A stretch of 6,718 nucleotides of DNA from the NCBI GenBank assembly GCA_028289725.1, contig JANQOH010000194.1:1-6718 (forward strand), given 5' to 3'. The notes under the pieces are model-generated. The model had not been told where the DNA came from. It saw only the letters and a list, made by a program, of their open reading frames with translations, and searched no databases. Of this stretch, positions 1 through 6,432 are shown in pieces. Positions within the stretch are counted from its first letter, which is position 1, and the number at the start of each line of letters is the position of its first letter. This DNA comes from Alphaproteobacteria bacterium (GTDB lineage: Bacteria; Pseudomonadota; Alphaproteobacteria; UBA7887). A program made the translations under genes and the position numbers.

Positions 1-1158
1 TCCTGCCCGCCGCTCCGGCGTGTCGACACGCCGGCTGGCGGTGAGCCGATGCCAAAGGATTTCCACGAGCGGCACCGCGCGCGCGGCGGCGTCACGCACC
101 GCCCCGTCTCCGGCGCCCGCCAGCAAACTGTCGGGGTCCTCGCCATCGGGCAGAAAAGCAAAGCCGAGCGACCGGCCCGGCGTTAAGCCGGGCAGCGCGC
201 GCTCAGCGGCACGCCCGGCAGCACGACGCCCGGCCGCATCACCGTCCAGGCACATGACGGGCTCTGCCGCGAGACGCCACAGCGCGCTGAGCTGATCTTC
301 CGTCACCGCGGTGCCAAGCGGCGCGACCGCATACGCGATCCCGGCCCGCGCAAACGCGATTACGTCCATATAGCCTTCGGCGACGACGACACTGCCGGCG
401 TCGCGCGCGGCCCGGCGGGCGCCAGCTAAATTGTAAAGCGTGCGGCCTTTGCGAAAGACGTCGCTTTCCGGCGAGTTGATGTATTTCGGCTGACCGTCTC
501 CCAATGTCCGCCCACCGAAGCCGATAACACGGTCACGCGCATCGGTGATCGGAAACATCACGCGACCCCGAAAGAAATCATACGGATCGCCATTTTCTGG
601 GCGCTTGAGCAAGCCGGCTTCAACCGCCAGGGCCTCCGACACGCCCTCGCCCGCCAAATAGGATTTGAGCGCACCACGGCGGTCCGGCGCCCAGCCTAGG
701 CGAAACCGCTGAACCATGTCTTCGTCCAGTCCCCGGTCCTGCATATAGCGCTGCGCGCCGGCACCCTCGTCCCGCGCAAGCGCCCGCTGGAACCAAGCCG
801 CCGCCATTTCGAGGACGTCGTAAAGGCCGGCCTGCCGTTCGGCACGTGCCTGCGACTCCGGCGTCCGTGCCGGAACCTGCAGGCCCGCTTCCGCCGCCAA
901 TCGCTCGACCGCTTCCGGAAAACTCAAACCTTCCCGCTGCATGACGTAGCCGATGACATCGCCGTGCGCGCCGCACCCGAAGCAATGAAAGAACGCCTTA
1001 TCGTCATTGACGGTGAAGGACGGTGTCTTTTCCTGATGGAACGGGCATAGCCCCGTGTGTTCCCGACCGCGACGGGTCAAGCGGACGCTGCGGCCAATCA
1101 CTTGGCTGGCCGGCAGACGCATGCGCAACTCATCAAGAAATTGCGGCGGGAAACTCAT
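1..1158 (-). CDS. dnaG: DNA primase DnaG, N-terminal 386 codons (3' end outside window)
   Basis: DnaG synthesises the short RNA primers that start each Okazaki fragment and the leading strand, working with the DnaB helicase at the fork. The frame is open from ATG at 1158 to the left edge. An N-terminal zinc-binding domain is visible with ligands C38, H41, C59 and C62, matching the CHC2 spacing of E. coli DnaG. The RNA polymerase core follows, with FRGRVMFPI and GFGGRTLGDGQPKYINSPE near residues 199-231. The TOPRIM metal site comes next: E261 in EGYMDV, D305 and D307 in LDGDAAG, and the DGEDPD motif at 338-343. The C-terminal DnaB-interacting domain and the stop lie beyond base 1; the usual length is about 600-650 residues. 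The ATG lies 38 nt after the yqeY-like stop, so the two are probably cotranscribed. No good Shine-Dalgarno precedes it, but the start places the zinc motif within two residues of its E. coli position. The identification is secure. Confidence 0.97.
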   Translation of the reverse strand, partial: MSFPPQFLDELRMRLPASQVIGRSVRLTRRGREHTGLCPFHQEKTPSFTVNDDKAFFHCFGCGAHGDVIGYVMQREGLSFPEAVERLAAEAGLQVPARTPESQARAERQAGLYDVLEMAAAWFQRALARDEGAGAQRYMQDRGLDEDMVQRFRLGWAPDRRGALKSYLAGEGVSEALAVEAGLLKRPENGDPYDFFRGRVMFPITDARDRVIGFGGRTLGDGQPKYINSPESDVFRKGRTLYNLAGARRAARDAGSVVVAEGYMDVIAFARAGIAYAVAPLGTAVTEDQLSALWRLAAEPVMCLDGDAAGRRAAGRAAERALPGLTPGRSLGFAFLPDGEDPDSLLAGAGDGAVRDAAARAVPLVEILWHRLTASRRVDTPERRAG

Positions 1159-1196
1159 GGTTGTTCGGCCAGCGAAGGATCGATGGCGTTCGGCAC

Positions 1197-1661
1197 TCAG
1201 GTCGCTCCGGACAAGATCTGTTTGACCAAGCCGCTCGCCTTCGCAAAGTCCATGCGGCCGGCATACTCGGCTTTTAAGGCAGCCATGGCACGGCCCATAT
1301 CTTTGATCGATTTGGCCTCGACCGTATTCAACACGGCGCGTACCGCCGTCTCGGTTTCGGCGTCATCGAGCGGCTTTGGCATATACTCCTCGATGATGCT
1401 GATTTCCTCTGCCTCTCGCGAAGCCAAATCTTCGCGACCACTGTCTTCATAGAGCGCCGCTGATTCGCGGCGCTGGCGGACCATCTTCGCCAACATTTCG
1501 AGAATCTGTTCGTCGCTAACGGTCCCCTGTTCACCGTCGCCCCGAGCGGCGATGTCACGGTCCTTCAGTGTCGCGAGAATCAGGCGTAGCGTCGCAACGC
1601 GACAGCTATCCTGCGCCTTCATGGCCGATTTCAAATCGTCGGCGAAGCGCGTTCTAAGCAT
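1197..1661 (-). CDS. yqeY: GatB/YqeY domain protein
   Basis: A 154-residue protein of the GatB/YqeY family, normal in length (about 150). It is related to the helical tail domain of GatB, the Asp/Glu-tRNA(Gln/Asn) amidotransferase subunit that helps position the tRNA. A stand-alone YqeY is thought to relate to tRNA or amidotransferase function, but no firm role is established. Visible family hallmarks are the N-terminal helix with RVATLRLILATLKDRDI (21-37), the YEDSGREDLASREAEEI segment (71-87), YMPKPL (93-98), and the C-terminal block with DMGRAMAALK and AGRMDFAKASGLVKQIL (121-150). There is no signal peptide or membrane segment, so it is expected to be cytosolic. The ATG at 1661 begins exactly where family members begin; the upstream Shine-Dalgarno is weak. 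It sits 38 nt upstream of dnaG on the same strand, an arrangement common in alphaproteobacteria, and is divergent from carA. The family call is firm; the function is inferred. Confidence 0.93.
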   Translation of the reverse strand: MLRTRFADDLKSAMKAQDSCRVATLRLILATLKDRDIAARGDGEQGTVSDEQILEMLAKMVRQRRESAALYEDSGREDLASREAEEISIIEEYMPKPLDDAETETAVRAVLNTVEAKSIKDMGRAMAALKAEYAGRMDFAKASGLVKQILSGAT

Positions 1662-1721
1662 GTGTCTTCGATCTTAAACCGGATAATTGAGCTATCCACG
1701 GCATCGGCATCGAACCGGTAA

Positions 1722-1773
1722 GGGTCTCCGTGGTTCCGCGATGTGGGGCGTTAGGGTGTGCGAACCAAGACCC
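1722..1773. repeat. Bulged long stem-loop (inverted repeat) upstream of yqeY
   Basis: The left arm GGGTCT-ccg-TGGTTC (1722-1736) pairs fully with the right arm GAACCAAGACCC (1762-1773). This gives 12 Watson-Crick pairs interrupted only by a 3-nt bulge on the left. Allowing one more bulged base (1737), three further pairs (1738-1740 with 1759-1761, one of them G-U) extend the stem. The loop is G-rich on the plus strand and contains GGGG and GGG. No T-run follows the stem on either strand and it lies between divergent genes, so it is not an ordinary terminator. It is upstream of the proposed carA promoter, so if it acts as RNA it most likely belongs to the yqeY-dnaG leader or to a separate small RNA. 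Its function is unknown. Confidence 0.6.
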
Positions 1774-1774
1774 G

Positions 1775-1797
1775 ATTGTCTAATCACAAATGACAAT
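1775..1797. repeat. Short inverted repeat ATTGTC-N11-GACAAT
   Basis: Perfect 6-bp arms at 1775-1780 and 1792-1797 flank an 11-nt AT-rich spacer. The arm centres are 17 bp apart, about one and a half helical turns. It lies at the edge of the AT-rich island in the divergent promoter region, where a dimeric regulator could bind. I do not recognise it as the site of a named regulator, and six-base arms can arise by chance in AT-rich DNA. Confidence 0.3.
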
Positions 1798-1845
1798 TCT
1801 GTTATTCCATTGAAATTAAAGGGTTAATTTTAACACCGGTTGTGC

Positions 1846-1874
1846 TTGACGCCCGCGAAAGGCCAGCGTAGGTT
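1846..1874 (+). promoter_or_regulatory. Putative sigma-70 promoter for carAB
   Basis: The -35 element TTGACG (1846-1851), preceded by C as is typical for alphaproteobacterial housekeeping promoters (CTTGAC), is followed by a 17-nt spacer and the -10 element TAGGTT (1869-1874). The -35 matches five of six consensus bases and the -10 three of six. Transcription would begin near 1881, leaving a leader of about 52 nt before the carA ATG at 1933. A 12-bp palindrome GTTAATTTTAAC (1823-1834) lies just upstream of the -35 and could be an operator or simply AT-rich upstream sequence. A second, weaker plus-strand candidate is TTGTCT (1776-1781) with an 18-nt spacer and TGTTAT (1800-1805). Confidence 0.45.
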
Positions 1875-1917
1875 CCGCGCAATTTGCCCGCCGGTTACAG
1901 CAATTCCGCGCGCGCGG
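1875..1917 (+). repeat. Imperfect inverted repeat in the carA leader
   Basis: AATTtGC (1881-1887, one base bulged) can pair with GCAATT (1900-1905) around a 12-nt loop, and CCGCGC (1875-1880) can pair with GCGCGG (1912-1917) outside it. The right side contains a 12-bp alternating self-complementary run, CCGCGCGCGCGG (1906-1917), and the 8-mer TTCCGCGC occurs twice (1873-1880 and 1904-1911), 31 bp apart. If transcription starts near 1881, only the inner hairpin is in the mRNA, at its very 5' end. No T-run follows, so it is not a classic attenuator. It could protect the 5' end or be incidental. Confidence 0.35.
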
Positions 1918-1932
1918 CGCGAAACGTGGATC

Positions 1933-3108
1933 ATGCCTGAAAATATCCCAAACTCTTCCGACCCGGCGTCGTCGCGGCCGACCGCCGTTCTTGTGCTCGC
2001 GGATGGACAAGTGATCACGGGCCAAGGCCTTGGCGCAACCGCTCAGGCGGTCGGCGAAGTGTGTTTCAACACATCGATGACCGGCTATCAGGAAATCATG
2101 ACCGACCCGTCCTACGCCGGTCAGATTATCACCTTTACATTTCCGCATATCGGCAATGTCGGCGCCAACCCCGAAGACATTGAGGCAACGACACCGTTTG
2201 CGCGCGGCTGCGTGCTGCGCGCGCCAATCACGGAGCCTGCCAATTGGCGCGCCACGCAACATCTCGATGCCTGGCTAACGAGTCGCGGTTTGGCGGCGAT
2301 CGCGGGCGTCGACACGCGTGCGCTCACACGCATTGTCCGGGCGGCCGGCGCGCCGACCGGCGTGATCGCGCACGATCCCGACGGCAATTTCGACCTCGAC
2401 GCGTTGCGCGCCGAGGCCGCGGCTTGGCCGGGTCTCAAAGGCATGGATCTCGCCAAGGATGTGACCTGCCGGCAATCCTATGAATGGCAAGAGACAATTT
2501 GGTCGCTTGAGAGCGGGTACGGAACGCTCGCATCGCCGAAGCATCATGTGGTGGCGATCGACTATGGCGCGAAGCGCAACATTCTTCGATGCTTGGCGAA
2601 CGCCGGATGCCGCGTGACCGTTGTGCCCGCGACAGCCAGTGCCGAAGATGTCATGCGCCATAAGCCCAACGGCATCTTCCTATCGAACGGCCCGGGCGAC
2701 CCAGCTGCAACCGGAGAATATGCGGTGCCGGTGATTCAGGCGCTATTGGAAACCGGTTTGCCGATTTTCGGGATCTGTCTCGGTCATCAAATGCTGTCTT
2801 TGGCGCTCGGTGCACGGACGGAAAAGATGCAGCAGGGCCACCGCGGCGCGAACCACCCGGTCAAGGATTTGAAGACCGGCCAAGTGGAAATCACCAGCCA
2901 GAACCATGGTTTTGTGGTGGTCGGCGAGTCCCTGCCGTCCGGTGCCGTCGAAAGCCACCGTTCCCTGTTCGACGGCACGCTGGAAGGCATCAGTTTGACC
3001 GATCGTCCGGTTTTCAGCGTCCAACACCATCCGGAAGCGTCGCCGGGCCCACAAGACAGCCACTATCTCTTCGACCGCTTTGTCGCACTGATGGACACGC
3101 ATGCCTAA
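1933..3108 (+). CDS. carA: Carbamoyl-phosphate synthetase small subunit CarA
   Basis: CarA is the glutaminase subunit of carbamoyl-phosphate synthetase. It hydrolyses glutamine and passes ammonia through a tunnel to CarB, feeding pyrimidine and arginine synthesis in the cytosol. The product is 391 residues (E. coli 382). The N-terminal small-subunit domain (about 17-150) shows VCFNTSMTGYQEIMTDPSYA and GVDTRALTRIVR. The class I glutamine amidotransferase domain (about 204-388) carries LSNGPGDP (250-257), the nucleophile C282 in GICLGHQ, and the catalytic pair H366 and E368 in QHHPEA. These match E. coli C269, H353 and E355 with one constant offset. I chose ATG at 1933: the frame could be extended upstream to TTG at 1840, but that would absorb the likely promoter and add 31 residues not expected in the family. 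The Shine-Dalgarno is weak (GTGGA a few bases upstream). The stop overlaps the carB start by 8 nt, so the genes form an operon with likely translational coupling. Confidence 0.96.
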   Translation: MPENIPNSSDPASSRPTAVLVLADGQVITGQGLGATAQAVGEVCFNTSMTGYQEIMTDPSYAGQIITFTFPHIGNVGANPEDIEATTPFARGCVLRAPITEPANWRATQHLDAWLTSRGLAAIAGVDTRALTRIVRAAGAPTGVIAHDPDGNFDLDALRAEAAAWPGLKGMDLAKDVTCRQSYEWQETIWSLESGYGTLASPKHHVVAIDYGAKRNILRCLANAGCRVTVVPATASAEDVMRHKPNGIFLSNGPGDPAATGEYAVPVIQALLETGLPIFGICLGHQMLSLALGARTEKMQQGHRGANHPVKDLKTGQVEITSQNHGFVVVGESLPSGAVESHRSLFDGTLEGISLTDRPVFSVQHHPEASPGPQDSHYLFDRFVALMDTHA

Positions 3109-6100
3109 ACGCAAAGACATTTCGTCGATTCTCGTGATCGGCGCCGGGCCCATCGTGATTGGCCAGGCGTGCGAGTTTGATTATTCGGGCACCCAAGCCT
3201 GCCGCGCCCTGAAATCGGAGGGCTACCGGGTGATCCTGGTGAACTCGAACCCGGCCACCATCATGACCGATCCGGCGACCGCGGACGCGACCTATGTCGA
3301 GCCGATCACGCCGGAAATGGTGGCCAAGGTGATCGAACGCGAAAAACCGGACGCGCTGCTGCCGACGATGGGGGGGCAGACGGGATTGAACACGGCTTTC
3401 GCGCTCGCCGAGGACGGCACGCTCGACAAGTTCGGCGTCCAATTGATCGGCGCGAACCAGGAAGCGATCGCCAAGGCGGAAGACCGCGACAAGTTCCAGA
3501 CCGCGATGACGCATATCGGACTGGAAATGCCGAAAGGGGCGACCGCCAGTACGCTCGAAGAAGCCCGCGCGATTCTGGAGGATGTCGGCCTGCCCGCGAT
3601 CATTCGCCCGTCCTTCACGTTGGGCGGCACCGGCGGCGGCGTCGCCTACAACCGCGAAGAGTTCGAGCAGATCGTCACAAGCGGCCTCGACATATCGCCC
3701 ACCACCGAGGTTTTGGTCGAAGAATCGATCATCGGCTGGAAAGAGTACGAGATGGAGGTGATCCGCGACCGCGCGGACAATTGCATCATCGTCTGCTCGA
3801 TCGAGAACGTCGATCCGATGGGCGTGCACACCGGCGACAGTATCACCGTGGCGCCGGCGCTGACGCTAACCGACAAGGAATACCAGATCATGCGCAACGC
3901 CTCGATCGCGGTGCTGCGTGAGATCGGGGTCGAGACCGGCGGGTCGAATGTGCAGTTCGCCGTGGATCCGGCGACCGGACGCCTGGTGGTGATCGAGATG
4001 AACCCGCGCGTGTCACGCTCGTCGGCGTTGGCATCGAAAGCGACTGGATTTCCGATTGCCAAAGTCGCGGCGAAATTGGCGGTCGGTTACACCCTCGACG
4101 AAATCCAAAACGACATCACGGGGACCACGCCGGCCTCGTTCGAGCCGACCATCGATTACGTCGTCACTAAGATGCCGCGCTTCACGTTCGAGAAGTTCCC
4201 CGGCACGGAACCGATTTTGACCACCGCGATGAAGTCGGTCGGCGAAGCCATGTCGATCGGGCGGACGTTCCAGGAGTCGCTGCAAAAAGCGCTGCGGTCG
4301 ATGGAGACCGGCCTTACCGGTTTGAATCCGATCGAAATTCCGGGCTACGCGGAAGATCGCGACGAGGCATCGATTTTGGCTGCCTTGGCGCGCTCATCAC
4401 CCGACCGGCTCTTGGTCATCGCGCAAGCCATGCGCGAGGGGCTGTCGCTGGAAAAGATTCACGATGCGTCCCGGTTCGATCCGTGGTTTCTGCGTCAGAT
4501 TCAAGAAATCGTCGACGCCGAGGCGGCATTGCAGACAAACGGTTTACCCGACACCGTTGACGAGATGCTCACGCTCAAAAAGATGGGCTTTTCGGACGCG
4601 CGGATCGCCACGCTGGCCGACTGCGACGAGGCATTGGTCAGCGAACGGCGTCGGCGGCTCAATGTTCATCCCGTTTACAAACGAGTCGATACCTGCGCGG
4701 CGGAGTTCGACGCGCAGACGCCGTACATGTACTCGTCATACGAAGGTGGTTTGTCCGACGGCGCCTTGTCCGAGGACGAGGCCGGCATTTCCGACGCACG
4801 AAAAGTCATCATTCTAGGCGGCGGCCCAAACCGGATTGGGCAAGGCATCGAGTTTGACTATTGCTGCGTGCACGCCTCTTACAGCCTGCGCGAGGCCGGC
4901 ATTGAAACCATCATGGTCAACTGCAATCCGGAAACGGTTTCCACTGATTATGACACGTCGGACCGGCTTTACTTCGAGCCGTTGACCGCCGAAGACGTGA
5001 TCGAGATTGCGCGTGCCGAAGCCGCAAAAGGCGAATTGCTTGGCTTGGTCGTCCAGTATGGCGGCCAAACGCCGCTGAAACTTGCGCGTGCCTTAGAAGC
5101 CGCCGGCGTGCCGATCATTGGCACGACACCGGACGCCATCGACCTCGCCGAAGACCGTGAGCGCTTCCAAAAATTGCTGCACGACCTCGATCTCAAACAA
5201 CCCCCCAACGGCATATGCCGCAGCGTCGATGAAGCCGTTTCGATCGCCGAGGAAATTGGCTATCCGGTTCTGGTCCGTCCGTCCTATGTTCTCGGCGGCC
5301 GCGCAATGCAGATCGTTCGTGACCGGCCGGGGCTGGAAGCCTACGTCACGGAAGCCGTGCGGCTGTTCGGCGATGCACCCATTTTGATCGATAGGTTCCT
5401 GGCCGACGCGGTGGAAGTGGACGTGGACGCCTTGGCCGACGGCACGGATGTCCATGTCGCCGGTGTCATGGAACATATCGAGGAAGCCGGCATCCACTCC
5501 GGCGACTCCGCCTGTTCGTTGCCGCCCTATTCGCTGAATGACGACGTCGTTGCCGAAATCGAACGCCAAACGGTTGCACTCGCCCGGGCGTTGAGCGTTT
5601 GCGGATTGATGAACGTGCAATTTGCCGTGAAGACCGACGATGAGGGCGGCTACGAAGTTTACATCATCGAAGTCAATCCGCGCGCCAGCCGGACCGTGCC
5701 CTTTGTCGCGAAAGCCACAGGTGTGCCGATTGCAAAAATCGCGGCGCGGCTCATGGCGGGAGAGCGTTTGACGTCGTTCGATGTAACCGGGCATAGCGGT
5801 GGGCACGTCGCGGTCAAGGAAGCCGTGTTTCCGTTCGCGCGGTTCCCAGGTGTTGACGTGTTGCTCGGTCCGGAAATGAAGTCCACCGGTGAGGTTATGG
5901 GCCTCGACATGGATTTCGGGCGCGCATTCGCGAAATCGCAAATCGCCAGCGGGACACGGTTGCCAAGCAAAGGATCGGTTTTCATTTCCGTGCGCGATGG
6001 CGACAAGCGTGCGATGGTGGATTTGGGCCGCAGTCTTTCCGGCATGGGCTTTGATATTATCGCCACCAGCGGTACCGCGGACTCGCTGGAAAGCGCTGGC

Positions 6101-6361
6101 CTGAACATTCGGCGCATCAAGAAAGTGCGTGAAGGACGACCGCATCTTGTTGACGCGATTACCGACGGCGAAGTTGACCTGATCTTCAACACCACCGAAG
6201 GCAGCCAAGCCATATCGGACAGTTACAGCCTGCGCCGTGCCGCATTGACGCATAAAGTGCCGTATTACACCACGGTGGCCGGCAGCCGCGCCGCCGTTCA
6301 GGCCATAGAAGCGCTGCGCCGTGGTAGTCTTGAAGTGGCCCCGCTACAATCCTACACTTAG
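3101..6361 (+). CDS. carB: Carbamoyl-phosphate synthetase large subunit CarB
   Basis: CarB makes carbamoyl phosphate from bicarbonate, ammonia delivered by CarA, and two ATP. It has 1086 residues (E. coli 1073) and is complete. The first ATP-grasp half (about 1-405, carboxyphosphate) has R129 and R169, with PSFTLGGTGGG at 170-180, both at E. coli positions. An oligomerisation region (about 406-560) follows. The second ATP-grasp half (about 565-950, carbamate kinase) opens with GGGPNRIGQGIEFDY (573-587). The C-terminal MGS-like allosteric domain spans about 956-1086. Ornithine ligands E794, D802, E907 and T1057 correspond to E. coli E783, D791, E892 and T1042. UMP-pocket residues K969, T989, T992, K1008 and N1030-T1031-T1032 also match, so UMP inhibition and ornithine activation are predicted. 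Relative to E. coli there is a small insertion of about four residues near 845-851 (TDDEGGY). The ATG lies inside the end of carA (ATGCCTAA overlap). Confidence 0.98.
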   Translation: MPKRKDISSILVIGAGPIVIGQACEFDYSGTQACRALKSEGYRVILVNSNPATIMTDPATADATYVEPITPEMVAKVIEREKPDALLPTMGGQTGLNTAFALAEDGTLDKFGVQLIGANQEAIAKAEDRDKFQTAMTHIGLEMPKGATASTLEEARAILEDVGLPAIIRPSFTLGGTGGGVAYNREEFEQIVTSGLDISPTTEVLVEESIIGWKEYEMEVIRDRADNCIIVCSIENVDPMGVHTGDSITVAPALTLTDKEYQIMRNASIAVLREIGVETGGSNVQFAVDPATGRLVVIEMNPRVSRSSALASKATGFPIAKVAAKLAVGYTLDEIQNDITGTTPASFEPTIDYVVTKMPRFTFEKFPGTEPILTTAMKSVGEAMSIGRTFQESLQKALRSMETGLTGLNPIEIPGYAEDRDEASILAALARSSPDRLLVIAQAMREGLSLEKIHDASRFDPWFLRQIQEIVDAEAALQTNGLPDTVDEMLTLKKMGFSDARIATLADCDEALVSERRRRLNVHPVYKRVDTCAAEFDAQTPYMYSSYEGGLSDGALSEDEAGISDARKVIILGGGPNRIGQGIEFDYCCVHASYSLREAGIETIMVNCNPETVSTDYDTSDRLYFEPLTAEDVIEIARAEAAKGELLGLVVQYGGQTPLKLARALEAAGVPIIGTTPDAIDLAEDRERFQKLLHDLDLKQPPNGICRSVDEAVSIAEEIGYPVLVRPSYVLGGRAMQIVRDRPGLEAYVTEAVRLFGDAPILIDRFLADAVEVDVDALADGTDVHVAGVMEHIEEAGIHSGDSACSLPPYSLNDDVVAEIERQTVALARALSVCGLMNVQFAVKTDDEGGYEVYIIEVNPRASRTVPFVAKATGVPIAKIAARLMAGERLTSFDVTGHSGGHVAVKEAVFPFARFPGVDVLLGPEMKSTGEVMGLDMDFGRAFAKSQIASGTRLPSKGSVFISVRDGDKRAMVDLGRSLSGMGFDIIATSGTADSLESAGLNIRRIKKVREGRPHLVDAITDGEVDLIFNTTEGSQAISDSYSLRRAALTHKVPYYTTVAGSRAAVQAIEALRRGSLEVAPLQSYT

Positions 6362-6390
6362 GCGTTGAATCGGCTGGATAAGCCGTCCCC

Positions 6391-6417
6391 CAGCGGAACT
6401 TTGGCCGCTGCAATTTT
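6391..6417 (+). terminator. Weak stem-loop with short T-run between carB and greA
   Basis: CAGCGG (6391-6396) pairs perfectly with CCGCTG (6405-6410) around an 8-nt loop and is followed by CAATTTT. A second, smaller hairpin, CGGCT-ggata-AGCCG (6371-6385), lies just upstream. The T-run has only four bases and starts three bases after the stem, so this would be a weak intrinsic terminator, perhaps partly separating greA from carAB or acting as an mRNA processing or stability element. The greA start is only 16 nt past the T-run and I see no clear greA promoter in the gap, so read-through seems likely. Confidence 0.35.
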
Positions 6418-6432
6418 CGAATAGGCCGGATG

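Larger units (their letters stand above)
1662..1932. other. Divergent intergenic region between yqeY and carA
   Basis: This 271-bp stretch separates two divergently transcribed operons, so it must carry promoters in both directions. From left to right it holds a short GC-balanced stretch next to yqeY with a weak inverted repeat (GGATA/TATCC, 1681-1697), a bulged hairpin (1722-1773), an AT-rich island (about 1774-1835) in an otherwise GC-rich window, a TTGACG-type promoter facing carA (1846-1874), and a GC-rich folded carA leader (1875-1932). For the minus strand I see only a weak candidate promoter inside the AT-rich island: TTAACC at 1827-1822, a 17-nt spacer, then TAACAG at 1804-1799. If that is right, the bulged hairpin would lie in the yqeY-dnaG leader. 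I recognise no known riboswitch, tRNA or small RNA here and no convincing small ORF. Confidence 0.7.

Noticed and set aside
1681..1720. tRNA-like pieces on the minus strand (GGATAGCTCA and GGTTCGATGCC)
   Set aside because: The pieces are in the wrong order, the T-arm stem pairs for only three bases, and there is no acceptor or anticodon stem.
1816..1834. Possible CtrA box (three TTAA tetramers in the AT-rich island)
   Set aside because: None of the TTAA pairs has the required 7-nt spacing; the observed gaps are 4, 2 and 10 nt.
1840..1932. N-terminal extension of CarA from a TTG codon
   Set aside because: The extension would cover the putative promoter and leader and is not needed for the conserved CarA fold. 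The ATG at 1933 gives a normal family length.
3370..3376. Run of seven G in carB as a possible frameshift or slippage site
   Set aside because: The frame continues through it into the conserved GGQTGLN segment with no sign of disruption.
3014..3829. A 271-codon open frame on the minus strand opposite the carA/carB junction
   Set aside because: Antisense to well-conserved coding sequence, low-complexity His/Arg/Asp-rich translation, no family resemblance.
5093..6253. A 386-codon open frame on the minus strand opposite carB
   Set aside because: It is fully antisense to a conserved, intact carB. Long antisense frames are expected from the codon bias of GC-rich genes, and the translation shows no recognisable domain.
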